Notes: generated by a model not told the origin, from the letters alone. Positions 1 to 8,118 are shown, counted from the stretch's first letter. The stretch: DNA of 19,132 nucleotides from an uncultured Odoribacter sp. (GCA_905193145.1 CAJJNP010000049.1:1-19132); one strand, 5' to 3'. Numbers and translations are program-made.

Positions 1-1
1 A

Positions 2-154
2 CCTAGGAAAATTAGTCAGAAGTTATATATGGAACGGGTGAAATTTTTATTGAGTACGACAGATTTGTTTCGTTTATCATCAATTAAGCAGGAGAGGGGA
101 ACAAATTATCCTTTTGCCCGGACTTTTAGCATAGGATTGAATGTTACATTTTAA
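2..154 (+). CDS. SusC/RagA-family TonB-dependent receptor, C-terminal fragment (cut by window edge)
   Basis: An open frame enters from the left edge and ends at TAA 152-154, giving 50 residues that finish in ...RTFSIGLNVTF. An aromatic-ended last beta strand is typical of outer-membrane barrels, and the stretch SSIKQERGTNYPFARTFS is nearly identical to the end of the complete SusC at 8168-11506 (SSIKQERGTSYPFARTFS). It is therefore the tail of a SusC-type porin that imports oligomeric nutrients with TonB energy and a SusD lid. The next gene is a SusD, 12 bases downstream, as expected for a SusCD pair. Truncation is due to the window boundary, not to mutation. Whether its N terminus carries an STN signalling domain, and what promoter drives it, cannot be seen. 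Confidence 0.9.
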   Translation, partial: PRKISQKLYMERVKFLLSTTDLFRLSSIKQERGTNYPFARTFSIGLNVTF

Positions 155-166
155 TGGAATAATAAT

Positions 167-1585
167 ATGAAAAGTGTTTGCAAAATATATGTATTGTTGG
201 GAATTATGATGTTTTGTTCGTGTAATTCCTGGTTGGATGTAAAATTGATAGATCAAAGCCAAGAAGCTGATTTGTTCAGTACGGAACGTGGTTTTGACGA
301 AGCTTTAGCAGGTGTTTATTATGATATGTCTTCAGCGCATATGTATGGACAGGTATTATCGTTTGGAATGTTGGATATTATGTCTAGAATATATGACTAT
401 TCTCAAGTTCCCGATGGAATGAAAATATATCGTGACTATGAATATAGGGATGCTACAATGGAAGGAACGATTCATTCAATTTGGGCTGCATTTTATGAGA
501 ATATAGCATCATTGAACAATATATTGGAATGGAGTGAAAGAAATGCTTCTGTGTTGTCTGAAGAGAAACGTAATCAGATAAGAGGAGAAGTGTTGGCATT
601 AAGAGCTTTTCATCATTTTGATATTTATCGTTTGTTTGCACCAGATGTGAAGTTGGACAAGGATTCCAAGATATTGCCTTATCAATTAAAATTTGGAGTG
701 AAACCTTCGCAAGTATATTCAACTGAAGATTATTTGAAGTTAGTGATAAAAGATTTGAAGGATGCTTTGAATTATCTGGAAAATGATCCAATAAAGGGAG
801 TGGCTCCTTATGAGTTAGGGAATGGGGAAGAAAAAAATAAAAATGAGGCTGATTTGTATGTTGCAAGAATGAATTACTACGCAGTAAAGGCATTATTAGC
901 CCGTATATATTTAGATTTGGGAGAAGAATGGAAAAAAGAGGCAAGACAATTGGCTGAAGAAGTAATTGATAGTAAGAAGTTTGCTTTGTTGGATTATGAA
1001 AAAAGCCTGAATGTGGAAGTGACGAAAAAAGATTTGTTGTTTTCAGATGAGCATATTTTTTCTTTAAGGAATCAAGAAATTAAATCAAGTGCAGAAGCCA
1101 TACATCAACAAGTATCAACTTCTGATGGCAATATACAGATGTCTAAGAATTTTCATGCAACAATGTATGAAAATGATTTGGATGATTATCGTTTGAATTG
1201 GTTTAAGGAAATATATGTTGTAAAATACTCTTCAGAAAATGATGAGCGTTTTTTTCCAAAAATACCAATGATAAGATTGTCTGAAATGTATTTGATCGCA
1301 GCAGAGGGATGGATGGATGATGATCCTGAAAAAGCATCGGAATTTTTGCAAACTTTTAAACAAGCGAGGACTAAAAAAAGTGTAGCAAAGCAAGTTGTAG
1401 ATAAGGAAGTGTTGATTCGTGAGATACGGAAAGAGTTTTTGGGTGAAGGGCAATTATTTTATGCATATAAACGCTTGAATCATGATATAATAGGTAATAC
1501 ATCTGAAGATGGTATGTTTGCTGATAATAATATTTTTGTATTTCCTTTGCCTCAAGCGGAAATAGAGTATGGAAACAGAAATTAA
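167..1585 (+). CDS. SusD/RagB-family outer-membrane lipoprotein (first locus)
   Basis: A 472-residue protein with a lipoprotein signal: a hydrophobic segment ends in FCSC, with Cys19 the lipidated residue, followed by NSWLDV, the usual opening of SusD proteins. Family landmarks are AGVYYDMSSAHMYGQ (about 48-62), IRGEVLALRAFHHFDIYRL (about 138-156, a TPR-like helix pair), PMIRLSEMYLIAAEGW near 370, FLGEGQLFYAYKRL and the terminal FVFPLPQAEIEYGNRN. Length is normal for the family. SusD proteins sit on the cell surface and close over their SusC partner to capture ligand. The protein aligns end to end with the SusD at 11509-12969 (shared MYGQVLS, RNASVLSE, NQIRGE, LSEMYLI, GEGQ), so the two are paralogues. 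It lies in an operon with the SusC tail upstream and DUF4843 11 bases downstream. The reading frame is notably AT-rich compared with the second copy. Substrate unknown. Confidence 0.95.
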   Translation: MKSVCKIYVLLGIMMFCSCNSWLDVKLIDQSQEADLFSTERGFDEALAGVYYDMSSAHMYGQVLSFGMLDIMSRIYDYSQVPDGMKIYRDYEYRDATMEGTIHSIWAAFYENIASLNNILEWSERNASVLSEEKRNQIRGEVLALRAFHHFDIYRLFAPDVKLDKDSKILPYQLKFGVKPSQVYSTEDYLKLVIKDLKDALNYLENDPIKGVAPYELGNGEEKNKNEADLYVARMNYYAVKALLARIYLDLGEEWKKEARQLAEEVIDSKKFALLDYEKSLNVEVTKKDLLFSDEHIFSLRNQEIKSSAEAIHQQVSTSDGNIQMSKNFHATMYENDLDDYRLNWFKEIYVVKYSSENDERFFPKIPMIRLSEMYLIAAEGWMDDDPEKASEFLQTFKQARTKKSVAKQVVDKEVLIREIRKEFLGEGQLFYAYKRLNHDIIGNTSEDGMFADNNIFVFPLPQAEIEYGNRN

Positions 1586-1596
1586 ATTGTAAATCG

Positions 1597-2352
1597 ATGA
1601 AGTTAATTATTTATATATTGTTTATTGTCCTTGTTTTGCAAGGATGTGAAAAGGATGTAGAGTATCAGTATGATGATATTGATAGGGTATATTTTGAATA
1701 TGAATATAAAAACAGTAAAGACCGTTTGGTCACAAGAGATTCTGTTATATTTTCTTTTGGAAAACATCCTGAGAATGTGATGGTTGATACCGCCAAGATT
1801 GTTGTGAAATTACTGGGGAATCCATCTGAAGTTGGGAGAACTTATAAAGTGGAGGTTGTAGAAGAGGGTAAATGGTTAATCGGAAAAACAGATATGGTGG
1901 CAGGGGTGGATTATGAGGCATTGAAAGATGAGTATGTTTTTGGTCCAGACCGTTTGGTGGATACTTTGCGAATAGTTGTTTTTCGGGAACATTTGAGTAC
2001 AAGTTTACGAAATCCTCAAAGTAAAACGTTGATGCTACGTCTGATTGCAGGGGGAGATTTACAGTTGGGTATAGATAAGGGTAGGGAGATGAAATTATCT
2101 TTAAATAATATTTTGACACCTCCGGCATGGTGGGAAGCTAATGAAACTTTATTAGGATTTTATCATCCTAAAAAGTGGCGTAAATTGATAGAATTAGACC
2201 CTATATTTGCTCTTGAGGATGCATTTGCCGGCACGGGAGTCGATATGCAGAAAAAGGCAGGAATATTGAAAGGATGGTTAGAAAACAATGTTATTATCGA
2301 TGAGGAAACCGGTATGAGAATAATGATGGATGGATTGGTTGATGTAGAATAA
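1597..2352 (+). CDS. DUF4843 domain lipoprotein (first locus)
   Basis: A 251-residue protein. The lipobox is LQGC with Cys17 lipidated. Acidic residues follow at once (CEKDVEYQYDD), fitting the acidic export signal that sends Bacteroidetes lipoproteins to the cell surface. The body matches DUF4843: VDTAKIVVKLLG (about 63-74), a Calx-beta-like stretch with DTLRIVVFREHL, then PAWW and LGFYHPKKWRKLI near the C terminus. It aligns with the paralogue at 12994-13743 over its whole length (DTAKIVV, DTLRIVV, PAWW, GF[YF]HP.KW). DUF4843 proteins are regularly encoded just after SusCD. No enzymatic role is established, and a surface accessory or ligand-binding role is an inference. The gene lies between susD (11-base gap) and the PKD-like gene (23-base gap), in the same operon. 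Confidence 0.88.
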   Translation: MKLIIYILFIVLVLQGCEKDVEYQYDDIDRVYFEYEYKNSKDRLVTRDSVIFSFGKHPENVMVDTAKIVVKLLGNPSEVGRTYKVEVVEEGKWLIGKTDMVAGVDYEALKDEYVFGPDRLVDTLRIVVFREHLSTSLRNPQSKTLMLRLIAGGDLQLGIDKGREMKLSLNNILTPPAWWEANETLLGFYHPKKWRKLIELDPIFALEDAFAGTGVDMQKKAGILKGWLENNVIIDEETGMRIMMDGLVDVE

Positions 2353-2375
2353 ATAATGGATAAACGAGAAATATT

Positions 2376-3989
2376 ATGAAAAGTATACTATTCATTTTTT
2401 GTATTTTAATCCTTGTCTGTTCATGTTATAAAGATAAGGGTAATTATGAATATAACGAAATTAATCAATTGGAAATTGGTGGAAAAATTGATAGTGTGAT
2501 ACTTTGTGACCAAATGGATATTTTGCATATTCCTGTTGAATTGAAAGGTACACAATATGATGATACTTCACGCTTTTCTTACACTTGGGAAATTAATAAA
2601 AAAGAAGTAGCTTACACTAAAGATTTGAATATATATGCCAATTTCCCATTAGGGGAAGTAGTTGGACGTTATATCGTGACAGATAAGGAATTGGGAACAA
2701 AGGCTTTTAAAGTGTTTAAAATAAAAGTATCGAGTTCAACAGCCGGTGATGCAATCTTAGTATTGAGTAAATATAAAGGACATGCAGAGTTGTCGTTTAA
2801 ACGGCTTGATAAAGCTAATAGTGTATTTACACCGAATTATTATTATGATTTAGTAGGAAACTATTTGGGGCTAGAACCTAAAAAAATTCATCGGAATTAT
2901 GTTCCTGAAGAGGGGAATAAGAATTCTGGTTTAAAAATAGAAACAGATCATAAGCTAAAGTGTTTGAGTGATGAAACTTTAGTGGAGATTGGTGAGGATG
3001 TGTTTTTAGATCAGCATTTTTTTATAAATCGCTCTATGAGTTATCCTCCAGAAGTTCCGGTATTTGATGTGCAATCATTTTCGCATTTGACAACAGGAGC
3101 TGAAGAAAATTCTAAAGGTGCATGCATGTTTTTAATTGCCAATAATGAATTATGGCATGATCAGTATATGTATATGTTTGGAATGAGTGTAAATTTGACC
3201 CAATTGTGTAAAAAAAGTCCTTTAAATGGTAAGCTATCATCTGCATTTTTCTTGCCTAGCTTAAAAACGTCTGGTGCGCAAAAATATGAAACTCCTGAAT
3301 TGATTTATTTATTTGATGAAACAGCTGGTCAGTTTATAACAATGAGTTTAATGAGTCCATCAGGTAGCGTTTGTTCTGAAATAGGGGATTATCCAGGTTA
3401 TCGCTTGATGTATGGCACGCATACGGCTTCGCTTAATTATGCTGTTGCTGTGTTAGAAAATGATGCTCAAAGTAAAATCCTATATATGAAATTACCGGCG
3501 AAAGCTAGTGAAACTAATACAATACCACCAACTTTAGTGGGAAGTGCAGATGTCCCTTCTAACATTTTGAATAAAACGACGTCGTTTTATTCTATGAAGA
3601 ATGAAGGATATTTATTATTTGCGACAAGAAATAAGTTGTATAAATATAACTTGCATAATTTAGAAAGTGGAATTGCTCCAAGTGTGCAAGATGAAATTGT
3701 AACGTTAAGTGATTTCGGTTTTGGGGAAGATGCTGAAATTACGTGTATGGCTGTGACAAGAACGGAACAGGAGGTTGTTTTAGGAGTCTCGCGTTATGGA
3801 GATGATGTAGATGGCATGTCTGATGAATTGAAAGGTGATGTTCTTGTGGTGAATATGAAGACAATGGAGCTAATAAAAAAGTATGAAGGAGTTGCGGGGC
3901 GTCCGGTGGATATAATTGTTAAGTATCAGAAATTTTTGAGGGATAGTAAAGAGGATGGAGAAACAGTATCGGATGTCCTCCATTTTTAG
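2376..3989 (+). CDS. PKD-like family surface lipoprotein (first locus)
   Basis: A 537-residue lipoprotein with lipobox VCSC (Cys17) followed by YKDKGNYEY. The N-terminal part (about 40-120) has two PKD/Ig-like beta domains, seen in GTQYDDTSRFSYTWEI and VSSSTAGDAILVLSKYKG. The rest (about 125-520) has repeating beta-strand segments such as LYKYNLHNLESG and VVLGVSRYGDD, suggesting a propeller-like fold. The paralogue at 13750-15432 shares GTQY.DTSRF.Y.WEI, VSSSTAGD, LGVSRYG and VAG.PVD. PKD-like lipoproteins commonly close SusCD-DUF4843 operons; they are thought to sit on the surface and bind ligand or support the SusCD complex, but the function is unproven. This is the last gene of the operon, and an intrinsic terminator begins 20 bases after the stop. 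Confidence 0.85.
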   Translation: MKSILFIFCILILVCSCYKDKGNYEYNEINQLEIGGKIDSVILCDQMDILHIPVELKGTQYDDTSRFSYTWEINKKEVAYTKDLNIYANFPLGEVVGRYIVTDKELGTKAFKVFKIKVSSSTAGDAILVLSKYKGHAELSFKRLDKANSVFTPNYYYDLVGNYLGLEPKKIHRNYVPEEGNKNSGLKIETDHKLKCLSDETLVEIGEDVFLDQHFFINRSMSYPPEVPVFDVQSFSHLTTGAEENSKGACMFLIANNELWHDQYMYMFGMSVNLTQLCKKSPLNGKLSSAFFLPSLKTSGAQKYETPELIYLFDETAGQFITMSLMSPSGSVCSEIGDYPGYRLMYGTHTASLNYAVAVLENDAQSKILYMKLPAKASETNTIPPTLVGSADVPSNILNKTTSFYSMKNEGYLLFATRNKLYKYNLHNLESGIAPSVQDEIVTLSDFGFGEDAEITCMAVTRTEQEVVLGVSRYGDDVDGMSDELKGDVLVVNMKTMELIKKYEGVAGRPVDIIVKYQKFLRDSKEDGETVSDVLHF

Positions 3990-4009
3990 GTGATAATTAC
4001 TTACAGTTG

Positions 4010-4043
4010 TAGAGGTTATATATTTAATATAGCCTCTATTTTT
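4010..4043 (+). terminator. Rho-independent terminator of the first Sus operon
   Basis: A 12-bp stem, TAGAGGTTATAT (4010-4021) with ATATAGCCTCTA (4027-4038), has one G-U pair and a 5-base loop. It is followed directly by TTTTT (4039-4043). It lies 20 bases after the stop of the PKD-like gene and ahead of the topB promoter element, so it separates the two units. The upper stem is AT-rich, so its strength may be moderate. Confidence 0.85.
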
Positions 4044-4086
4044 ATATCTATGATAAAAAGAGTGAGGATGAAAAAATAAAATCTCG

Positions 4087-4094
4087 TATCTTTG
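4087..4094 (+). promoter_or_regulatory. Bacteroidetes -7 promoter element for topB
   Basis: TATCTTTG is an exact match to the Bacteroidetes housekeeping -7 consensus TAnnTTTG, 24 bases before the chosen topB start codon. No TTG is present at the usual -33 distance (bases 4065-4067 read AGG), so only half of the promoter is recognisable. Transcription would start near 4100, giving a leader of about 20 bases. The TTG inside this element could be misread as a start codon, but it belongs to the promoter. Confidence 0.55.
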
Positions 4095-4118
4095 CCAAGC
4101 AACAAAACCAGTCGAAAT

Positions 4119-6239
4119 ATGAAGATGTGCATTGCCGAAAAACCGAGTGTAGCCAAGGAAATTGCGAATATTCTGGGGGCCAATACCCGTAGAAACGGGT
4201 ATCTGGAAGGGAATGGATATTGTGTTACCTGGACATTTGGTCACCTCTGTACTTTGCAGGAGCCGGGTGAATATACAGAGAAGTGGCAACGTTGGAATTT
4301 GGGAGTATTGCCGATGATTCCTTCAAAGTTCAGAATTCGTTTGATTGAAGATGAAGGAATTAAAAAACAGTTTGCCGTTATTGAAGAATTGGTCAGCAAG
4401 GCCGAAATGATTATCAACTGTGGTGATGCCGGACAGGAAGGAGAGTTGATACAACGCTGGGTGTTGACAAAGGCAAAATGTCAGGTGCCGATAAAACGTC
4501 TTTGGATATCCTCGTTGACAGAGGAGGCTATTCGTGACGGCTTTGATAATTTGATGGAATATCAGGAGTTTGACATTCTTTATGCTGGTGGTTCTGCCCG
4601 TGCAATCGGGGATTGGTTGATGGGAATGAATGCGACCCGAGCCTACACATTAAAATATGGTACCGGTAAAAATGTACTTTCTATCGGTCGAGTGCAAACG
4701 CCGACATTGGCGCTTGTTGTTGAAAGGCAAAAAGCGATTGATAATTTTAAGCCTGAAACTTATTGGGAAATCAGAACAAACTATCGGGGCGGTGTTTTCT
4801 CTTGTCAAAAGGGACGTTTTAACCAAAAGGAAGAGGCTGAGGCTTTGATGGAAAAAATTGCACCATTGGAGTTGGAAATTATCAGTGTCGAGCGGAAAAA
4901 AGCCATGGAACATCCGCCTAAATTATTCGACTTGACGTTGTTACAGGTGGAATGCAACCGTAAATATGCATTTACTGCTGAAAATACCCTTAGAATAATA
5001 CAGTCGCTTTATGAAAAGAAGTTGACCACTTATCCGCGTGTGGACACAAATTTTTTGCCGAACGACCAATATGCAAAGGTGCCTAAAATTTTGAAAGGAC
5101 TTAAACCTTATGAAGCACTGACAGCACCTATTTTGACTGGGGGTAAAATACGCAAGTCTCCGAAAGTGTTTAATGATAAAAAGATTACCGACCACCATGC
5201 CATTATCCCGACAGGTGTTTTTAGTTATGATATGACACCGGACGAAAAGCGGGTGTACGATTTGGTGGCAAGGCGTTTTATTGCTGTGTTTTATCCTGAT
5301 TGCGAAATTGCGAATACTACGGTGATGGCAAAGGTTGGTGAAGAGGATTTTAAAGCGACAGGCAAGCAGATTGTGGAACCGGCTTGGCGGGTAGTCTTCG
5401 GGACGAATACTGACAAGCAAAACGAAGAAAATGTTCTGCCGCTGTATGAAAAGGGAGAGCATGGACCCCATACTCCGGAATTGCAGGAAAAACAGACACA
5501 GCCTCCTAAATATTATACAGAAGCGGATTTGTTGCGTGCGATGGAAACGGCCGGCAAACAGGTTGAAGATGAGGAACTGCGTGATTTAATGAAGGAAAAT
5601 GGTATCGGACGTCCTTCTACTCGGGCAAATATCATCGAGACGCTTTTCAAGAGGCGTTATATCCGTAAGGATAAAAAACGTCTGCTGGCAACGGCAACGG
5701 GTATAGAGTTGATTGATACGATTCAAAACGAATTATTGAAGTCTGCCGAGCTGACCGGACAGTGGGAGAAAAAACTGCGTATGATAGAAGACGGAACCTA
5801 CCAGGTGGGGCAGTTTATGGAAGAATTGAAGGTGATGGTCAATGAGATTGTTCATTACGTAAAATATTCGTCGGCAAAGACCATTACGGTAGAGGAGGAT
5901 AAAGAGCGGGAGCAGGCAAAGGAAAATAGCAAGGGAGAGAAGAAAAAGCGCACGCCTAAAAAAGAGACAGAGCCGGTTCAGTTGATTTGTCCTAAGTGTG
6001 GGCAGGGCGAGGTGGTGAAAGGAAAAACGGCATGGGGATGTTCTCTTTTCCGCAAATCATGTGATTTCCTTATTCCAATGGAGATGCAGGGGAAAAAACT
6101 TACTCAAAAACAGGTGGAGATGTTGGTGTTGAAGGGTAAAACCGGTAAATTATCCGGATTTAAGGATGATGCCGGAGGAGAATTCAGTGGAATTATCTGT
6201 TTGAATGATGAGCATCAGGTTGTTGTCGAGAAATTATGA
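4119..6239 (+). CDS. topB: Type IA DNA topoisomerase (topoisomerase III-like)
   Basis: A 706-residue protein from ATG 4119, which yields MKMCIAEKPSVAKEIA, the standard start of this family. A longer frame from TTG 4092 would run through the promoter element and is rejected. Domains in order: TOPRIM (about 1-140, Glu7 and CGDAGQEGEL with Asp103 and Glu107), the type IA core with the active-site tyrosine Tyr305 in TTYPRVDT, the signature ENGIGRPSTRANIIE (about 493-507), a lysine-rich charged linker (about 592-618), a four-cysteine zinc ribbon (Cys624, Cys627, Cys641, Cys648), and a C-terminal TOPRIM-associated repeat (LKGKTGKLSGFK). It breaks and rejoins one DNA strand, relaxing supercoils or resolving intermediates in the cytoplasm. 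It is the only housekeeping-type gene here and seems unrelated to the Sus genes. The DAGQEGE form of the TOPRIM acidic motif, rather than DxDxxGE, resembles chromosomal or mobile-element TopB enzymes of Bacteroidetes. Confidence 0.95.
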   Translation: MKMCIAEKPSVAKEIANILGANTRRNGYLEGNGYCVTWTFGHLCTLQEPGEYTEKWQRWNLGVLPMIPSKFRIRLIEDEGIKKQFAVIEELVSKAEMIINCGDAGQEGELIQRWVLTKAKCQVPIKRLWISSLTEEAIRDGFDNLMEYQEFDILYAGGSARAIGDWLMGMNATRAYTLKYGTGKNVLSIGRVQTPTLALVVERQKAIDNFKPETYWEIRTNYRGGVFSCQKGRFNQKEEAEALMEKIAPLELEIISVERKKAMEHPPKLFDLTLLQVECNRKYAFTAENTLRIIQSLYEKKLTTYPRVDTNFLPNDQYAKVPKILKGLKPYEALTAPILTGGKIRKSPKVFNDKKITDHHAIIPTGVFSYDMTPDEKRVYDLVARRFIAVFYPDCEIANTTVMAKVGEEDFKATGKQIVEPAWRVVFGTNTDKQNEENVLPLYEKGEHGPHTPELQEKQTQPPKYYTEADLLRAMETAGKQVEDEELRDLMKENGIGRPSTRANIIETLFKRRYIRKDKKRLLATATGIELIDTIQNELLKSAELTGQWEKKLRMIEDGTYQVGQFMEELKVMVNEIVHYVKYSSAKTITVEEDKEREQAKENSKGEKKKRTPKKETEPVQLICPKCGQGEVVKGKTAWGCSLFRKSCDFLIPMEMQGKKLTQKQVEMLVLKGKTGKLSGFKDDAGGEFSGIICLNDEHQVVVEKL

Positions 6240-6248
6240 TTGAAGATT

Positions 6249-6278
6249 TTGTGGTATGGAAAGGTGATTATATATTTG
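6249..6278 (+). promoter_or_regulatory. Housekeeping-type promoter of the ECF sigma gene
   Basis: TTG at 6249-6251 and TATATTTG at 6271-6278 match the Bacteroidetes -33 (TTG) and -7 (TAnnTTTG) elements with a 19-base spacer, which is the usual spacing. The -7 element lies 20 bases before the GTG start of the sigma gene, giving a short leader. This suggests the sigma/anti-sigma pair is made by the primary sigma factor rather than purely by autoregulation. It is the best-matching promoter in the window. Confidence 0.7.
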
Positions 6279-6298
6279 CATGTTAAATTTATTTTACC

Positions 6299-6832
6299 GT
6301 GAAACTGCAAGAAAGGGCGTATTCTTTTAAAGAGCTTTTCCGGAAATATTATCCGGAAGCAGTACAATGTGCTCTTTTTTATCTTCATGATTTGACATTG
6401 TCTGAAGATGTTGTTCAGGAAGTGTTCACGAAATTATGGGAGCAGCGCGACAAAATATCTGAAATTGACAATTTACATGGTTATCTGCTCTTTTCAGTAA
6501 AAAACAGCAGTTTGAATTATTTAAAGCATCAGGCAGTCGTTAATAAATTCCAGCAAGACTATTTATACGAAGTGGACCAGGAAGAACCGCTGTCAGAAGA
6601 TTATTTTGATGCAATCCGTAGATTGGTTGACCAGCTTCCGCCTAAACGTAGGGAAGTGCTTGAAATGAGTGTTGTGGAATCTAAATCTTATCAGGAAATT
6701 GCTGATGCATTGGATATTTCTGTCAATACAGTAAAAGACCATTTGAAGAAGGCTTATTCATTCCTTCGCAAGAATTCTCAGGGATATATTTCCGGCTATA
6801 TTCTCTATTTTATTCTCTCTTCTAAAAAATAA
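6299..6832 (+). CDS. ECF RNA polymerase sigma factor, FecI-like (Bacteroides expansion type)
   Basis: A 177-residue protein starting at GTG 6299; no in-frame ATG lies near the N terminus, and the promoter spacing supports this start. Region 2 spans about 10-80 with the core-binding and -10 recognition segment SEDVVQEVFTKLWEQ. Region 4 spans about 108-158 with LPPKRREVLEM and the helix-turn-helix YQEIADALDISVNTVKDHL (131-149), which reads the -35 element. Region 3 is absent, as in ECF factors. The C-terminal tail (about 163-175, YISGYILYFILSS) is hydrophobic, a trait common in this Bacteroidetes group and perhaps linked to anti-sigma or membrane contact. The FecR-type gene follows after 51 bases, and an STN-domain SusC follows that. 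By family logic it directs transcription of the susC operon starting at 8168 when released from FecR. Confidence 0.95.
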   Translation: MKLQERAYSFKELFRKYYPEAVQCALFYLHDLTLSEDVVQEVFTKLWEQRDKISEIDNLHGYLLFSVKNSSLNYLKHQAVVNKFQQDYLYEVDQEEPLSEDYFDAIRRLVDQLPPKRREVLEMSVVESKSYQEIADALDISVNTVKDHLKKAYSFLRKNSQGYISGYILYFILSSKK

Positions 6833-6853
6833 TCGTATTTTTTTTCAAAAGCG

Positions 6854-6878
6854 AACCACCCTTTTTAGGGTGCAGGTT
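6854..6878 (+). promoter_or_regulatory. Hairpin at the sigma/anti-sigma junction, next to the fecR-type start
   Basis: ACCCT (6858-6862) pairs with AGGGT (6867-6871) over a TTTT loop, and AACC (6854-6857) pairs with GGTT (6875-6878) after a 3-base bulge, giving about 9 bp in total. The structure ends 5 bases before the ATG at 6884, where the ribosome would bind. It could lower translation of the anti-sigma factor relative to the sigma factor, or be a weak attenuator. There is no T run after it, so it is not a standard intrinsic terminator. Function is inferred. Confidence 0.45.
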
Positions 6879-6883
6879 GTCTT

Positions 6884-8062
6884 ATGGTAAAGATTTTGAG
6901 GAAGAATATGCTTAAAAAAGAAAAATATGATATAGAAGAAATCATGATTGATGTCATTTCCGGAGAAACTTTATCTCTTGAAAAAGAGATGTTTTTCAAG
7001 GAATGGCTGAAAGAAGATGATAATCGGAAAGAGTTTTACAGATACCAATGTCTGCATGATGCTCTTTTGGCTATCCGCATGAAAGAGAAAACAGATGGAA
7101 CTGAAATTTTGGAGAAAATTATTTCTGAACGACGTTCCGGTCGCTCAATCAGACGTTGGCTTAGTTATGCTGTGGGTGTTGCTTGTCTGGTGGGGTTTGC
7201 TTTGTTGTTTTTCTTGTTTAAGGTAAATCAATCGGGAGAACAGGAGAATGCTATGACACAGTTAAAAAATGAGGTACAGCAGGAAATTGTATTGACGCTT
7301 TCTAACGGTAAACGTATTTTATTATCCGATTCTGTGGGTTCTATACAAGCTCCCGATGGGGCTGTTATTCATCATTCAAAAGAAAATGGTTTGGTTTATG
7401 ATTCGCTTGCTTCTACTTCTCAGCTGATATATAATACAATTAGTATACCTCGTGGGGCTGAGTATAAATTGTTGCTTGCTGACGGAACAACAGTTTGGTT
7501 GAATTCTGAAAGTGAAATTACTTATCCGGTATCGTTTAACGGTGATAGTCGGGAAGTCCGTTTAAAAGGCGAAGCCTATTTTGATGTTTCTAAAAATAAA
7601 AAACGTCCTTTTATTGTGCATACAGAGAATTTTGATGTGCGTGTGACCGGGACTGAATTTAATGTGAGAGTCTATCCGGGGGAGACAGAAAGCGCGACTC
7701 TTGCAGAGGGGGGAATACAAATGGAACAAGGAGGTGAGGTATACAGCGTCTTGCCCGGACAGCAGGCTTCTTTGGTGAATGGTGAAATGGAAATAAAGGA
7801 GGTGGATTTGGCAACTGCCATTGCCTGGAGGCATCATGCCTTTAGTTTTATAGAACAACCCTTGGAAGAAATCATGAACGAATTGGCTCGTTGGTATGAT
7901 GTGGAGGTGTTTTATATGATGCCTAATGTAAAAGAACTTCATTTTACAGCTTGGTTTCGAAGAAACAGCACTTTAGAGGAGGTGATAGAGGTGTTTGAGA
8001 AAACTCGGAGAATAAATATTCAACTAAAAGGAAAAACTATGACAATTACGCAAAGAAAGTAA
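6884..8062 (+). CDS. FecR-family anti-sigma factor (inner-membrane signal transducer)
   Basis: A 392-residue protein. Cytoplasmic N-terminal part (about 1-90): sigma-binding region. A single transmembrane helix lies at about 93-113 (SYAVGVACLVGFALLFFLF). The periplasmic FecR domain is at about 185-280, with ISIPRGAEYKLLLADGTTVW, LNSESEITYP, RLKGEAYFDV and VRVTGTEFNV. The C-terminal DUF4974 domain (about 318-390) contains FSFIEQPLEEIMNELARWYD. This is the standard Bacteroidetes anti-sigma layout: it holds the ECF factor at the membrane until its periplasmic part contacts the STN domain of the loaded receptor. The start at ATG 6884 is favoured, but an internal ATG at 6908 (residue 9) is also possible, and would move the start away from the hairpin at 6854-6878. 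It lies between the sigma gene and the susC it should control. Confidence 0.95.
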   Translation: MVKILRKNMLKKEKYDIEEIMIDVISGETLSLEKEMFFKEWLKEDDNRKEFYRYQCLHDALLAIRMKEKTDGTEILEKIISERRSGRSIRRWLSYAVGVACLVGFALLFFLFKVNQSGEQENAMTQLKNEVQQEIVLTLSNGKRILLSDSVGSIQAPDGAVIHHSKENGLVYDSLASTSQLIYNTISIPRGAEYKLLLADGTTVWLNSESEITYPVSFNGDSREVRLKGEAYFDVSKNKKRPFIVHTENFDVRVTGTEFNVRVYPGETESATLAEGGIQMEQGGEVYSVLPGQQASLVNGEMEIKEVDLATAIAWRHHAFSFIEQPLEEIMNELARWYDVEVFYMMPNVKELHFTAWFRRNSTLEEVIEVFEKTRRINIQLKGKTMTITQRK

Positions 8063-8090
8063 TCAATAGAAAAACGATCTAAAATAAAAA

Positions 8091-8114
8091 TGGGATGTAC
8101 GCCCATACATCCCA
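8091..8114 (+). promoter_or_regulatory. Perfect 9-bp hairpin in the susC leader
   Basis: TGGGATGTA (8091-8099) and TACATCCCA (8106-8114) form a perfect inverted repeat around a 6-base loop. It starts 28 bases after the stop of the fecR-type gene. No T run follows, so an intrinsic terminator is unlikely. It could be an operator, a 3' end stabiliser or processing site for the fecI-fecR transcript, or part of a susC leader. Only the symmetry is directly seen. Confidence 0.6.
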
Positions 8115-8118
8115 GGTA

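Noticed and set aside
2..154. SusC fragment as a pseudogene
   Set aside because: The frame is open to the very edge of the window and ends normally, so it is simply cut by the boundary.
453..944. Minus-strand open frame inside the first susD
   Set aside because: It overlaps a gene with full SusD motifs, and its translation is low-complexity and without domain features.
4092..4118. Upstream TTG start adding nine residues to the topoisomerase
   Set aside because: The TTG is part of the TATCTTTG promoter element, and the family begins at MKMCIAEKPSV, so ATG 4119 is preferred.
8091..8114. The perfect hairpin as an intrinsic terminator of the sigma/anti-sigma operon
   Set aside because: No T run follows the stem (GGTAGAACTT instead), unlike the terminators at 4010 and 18505.
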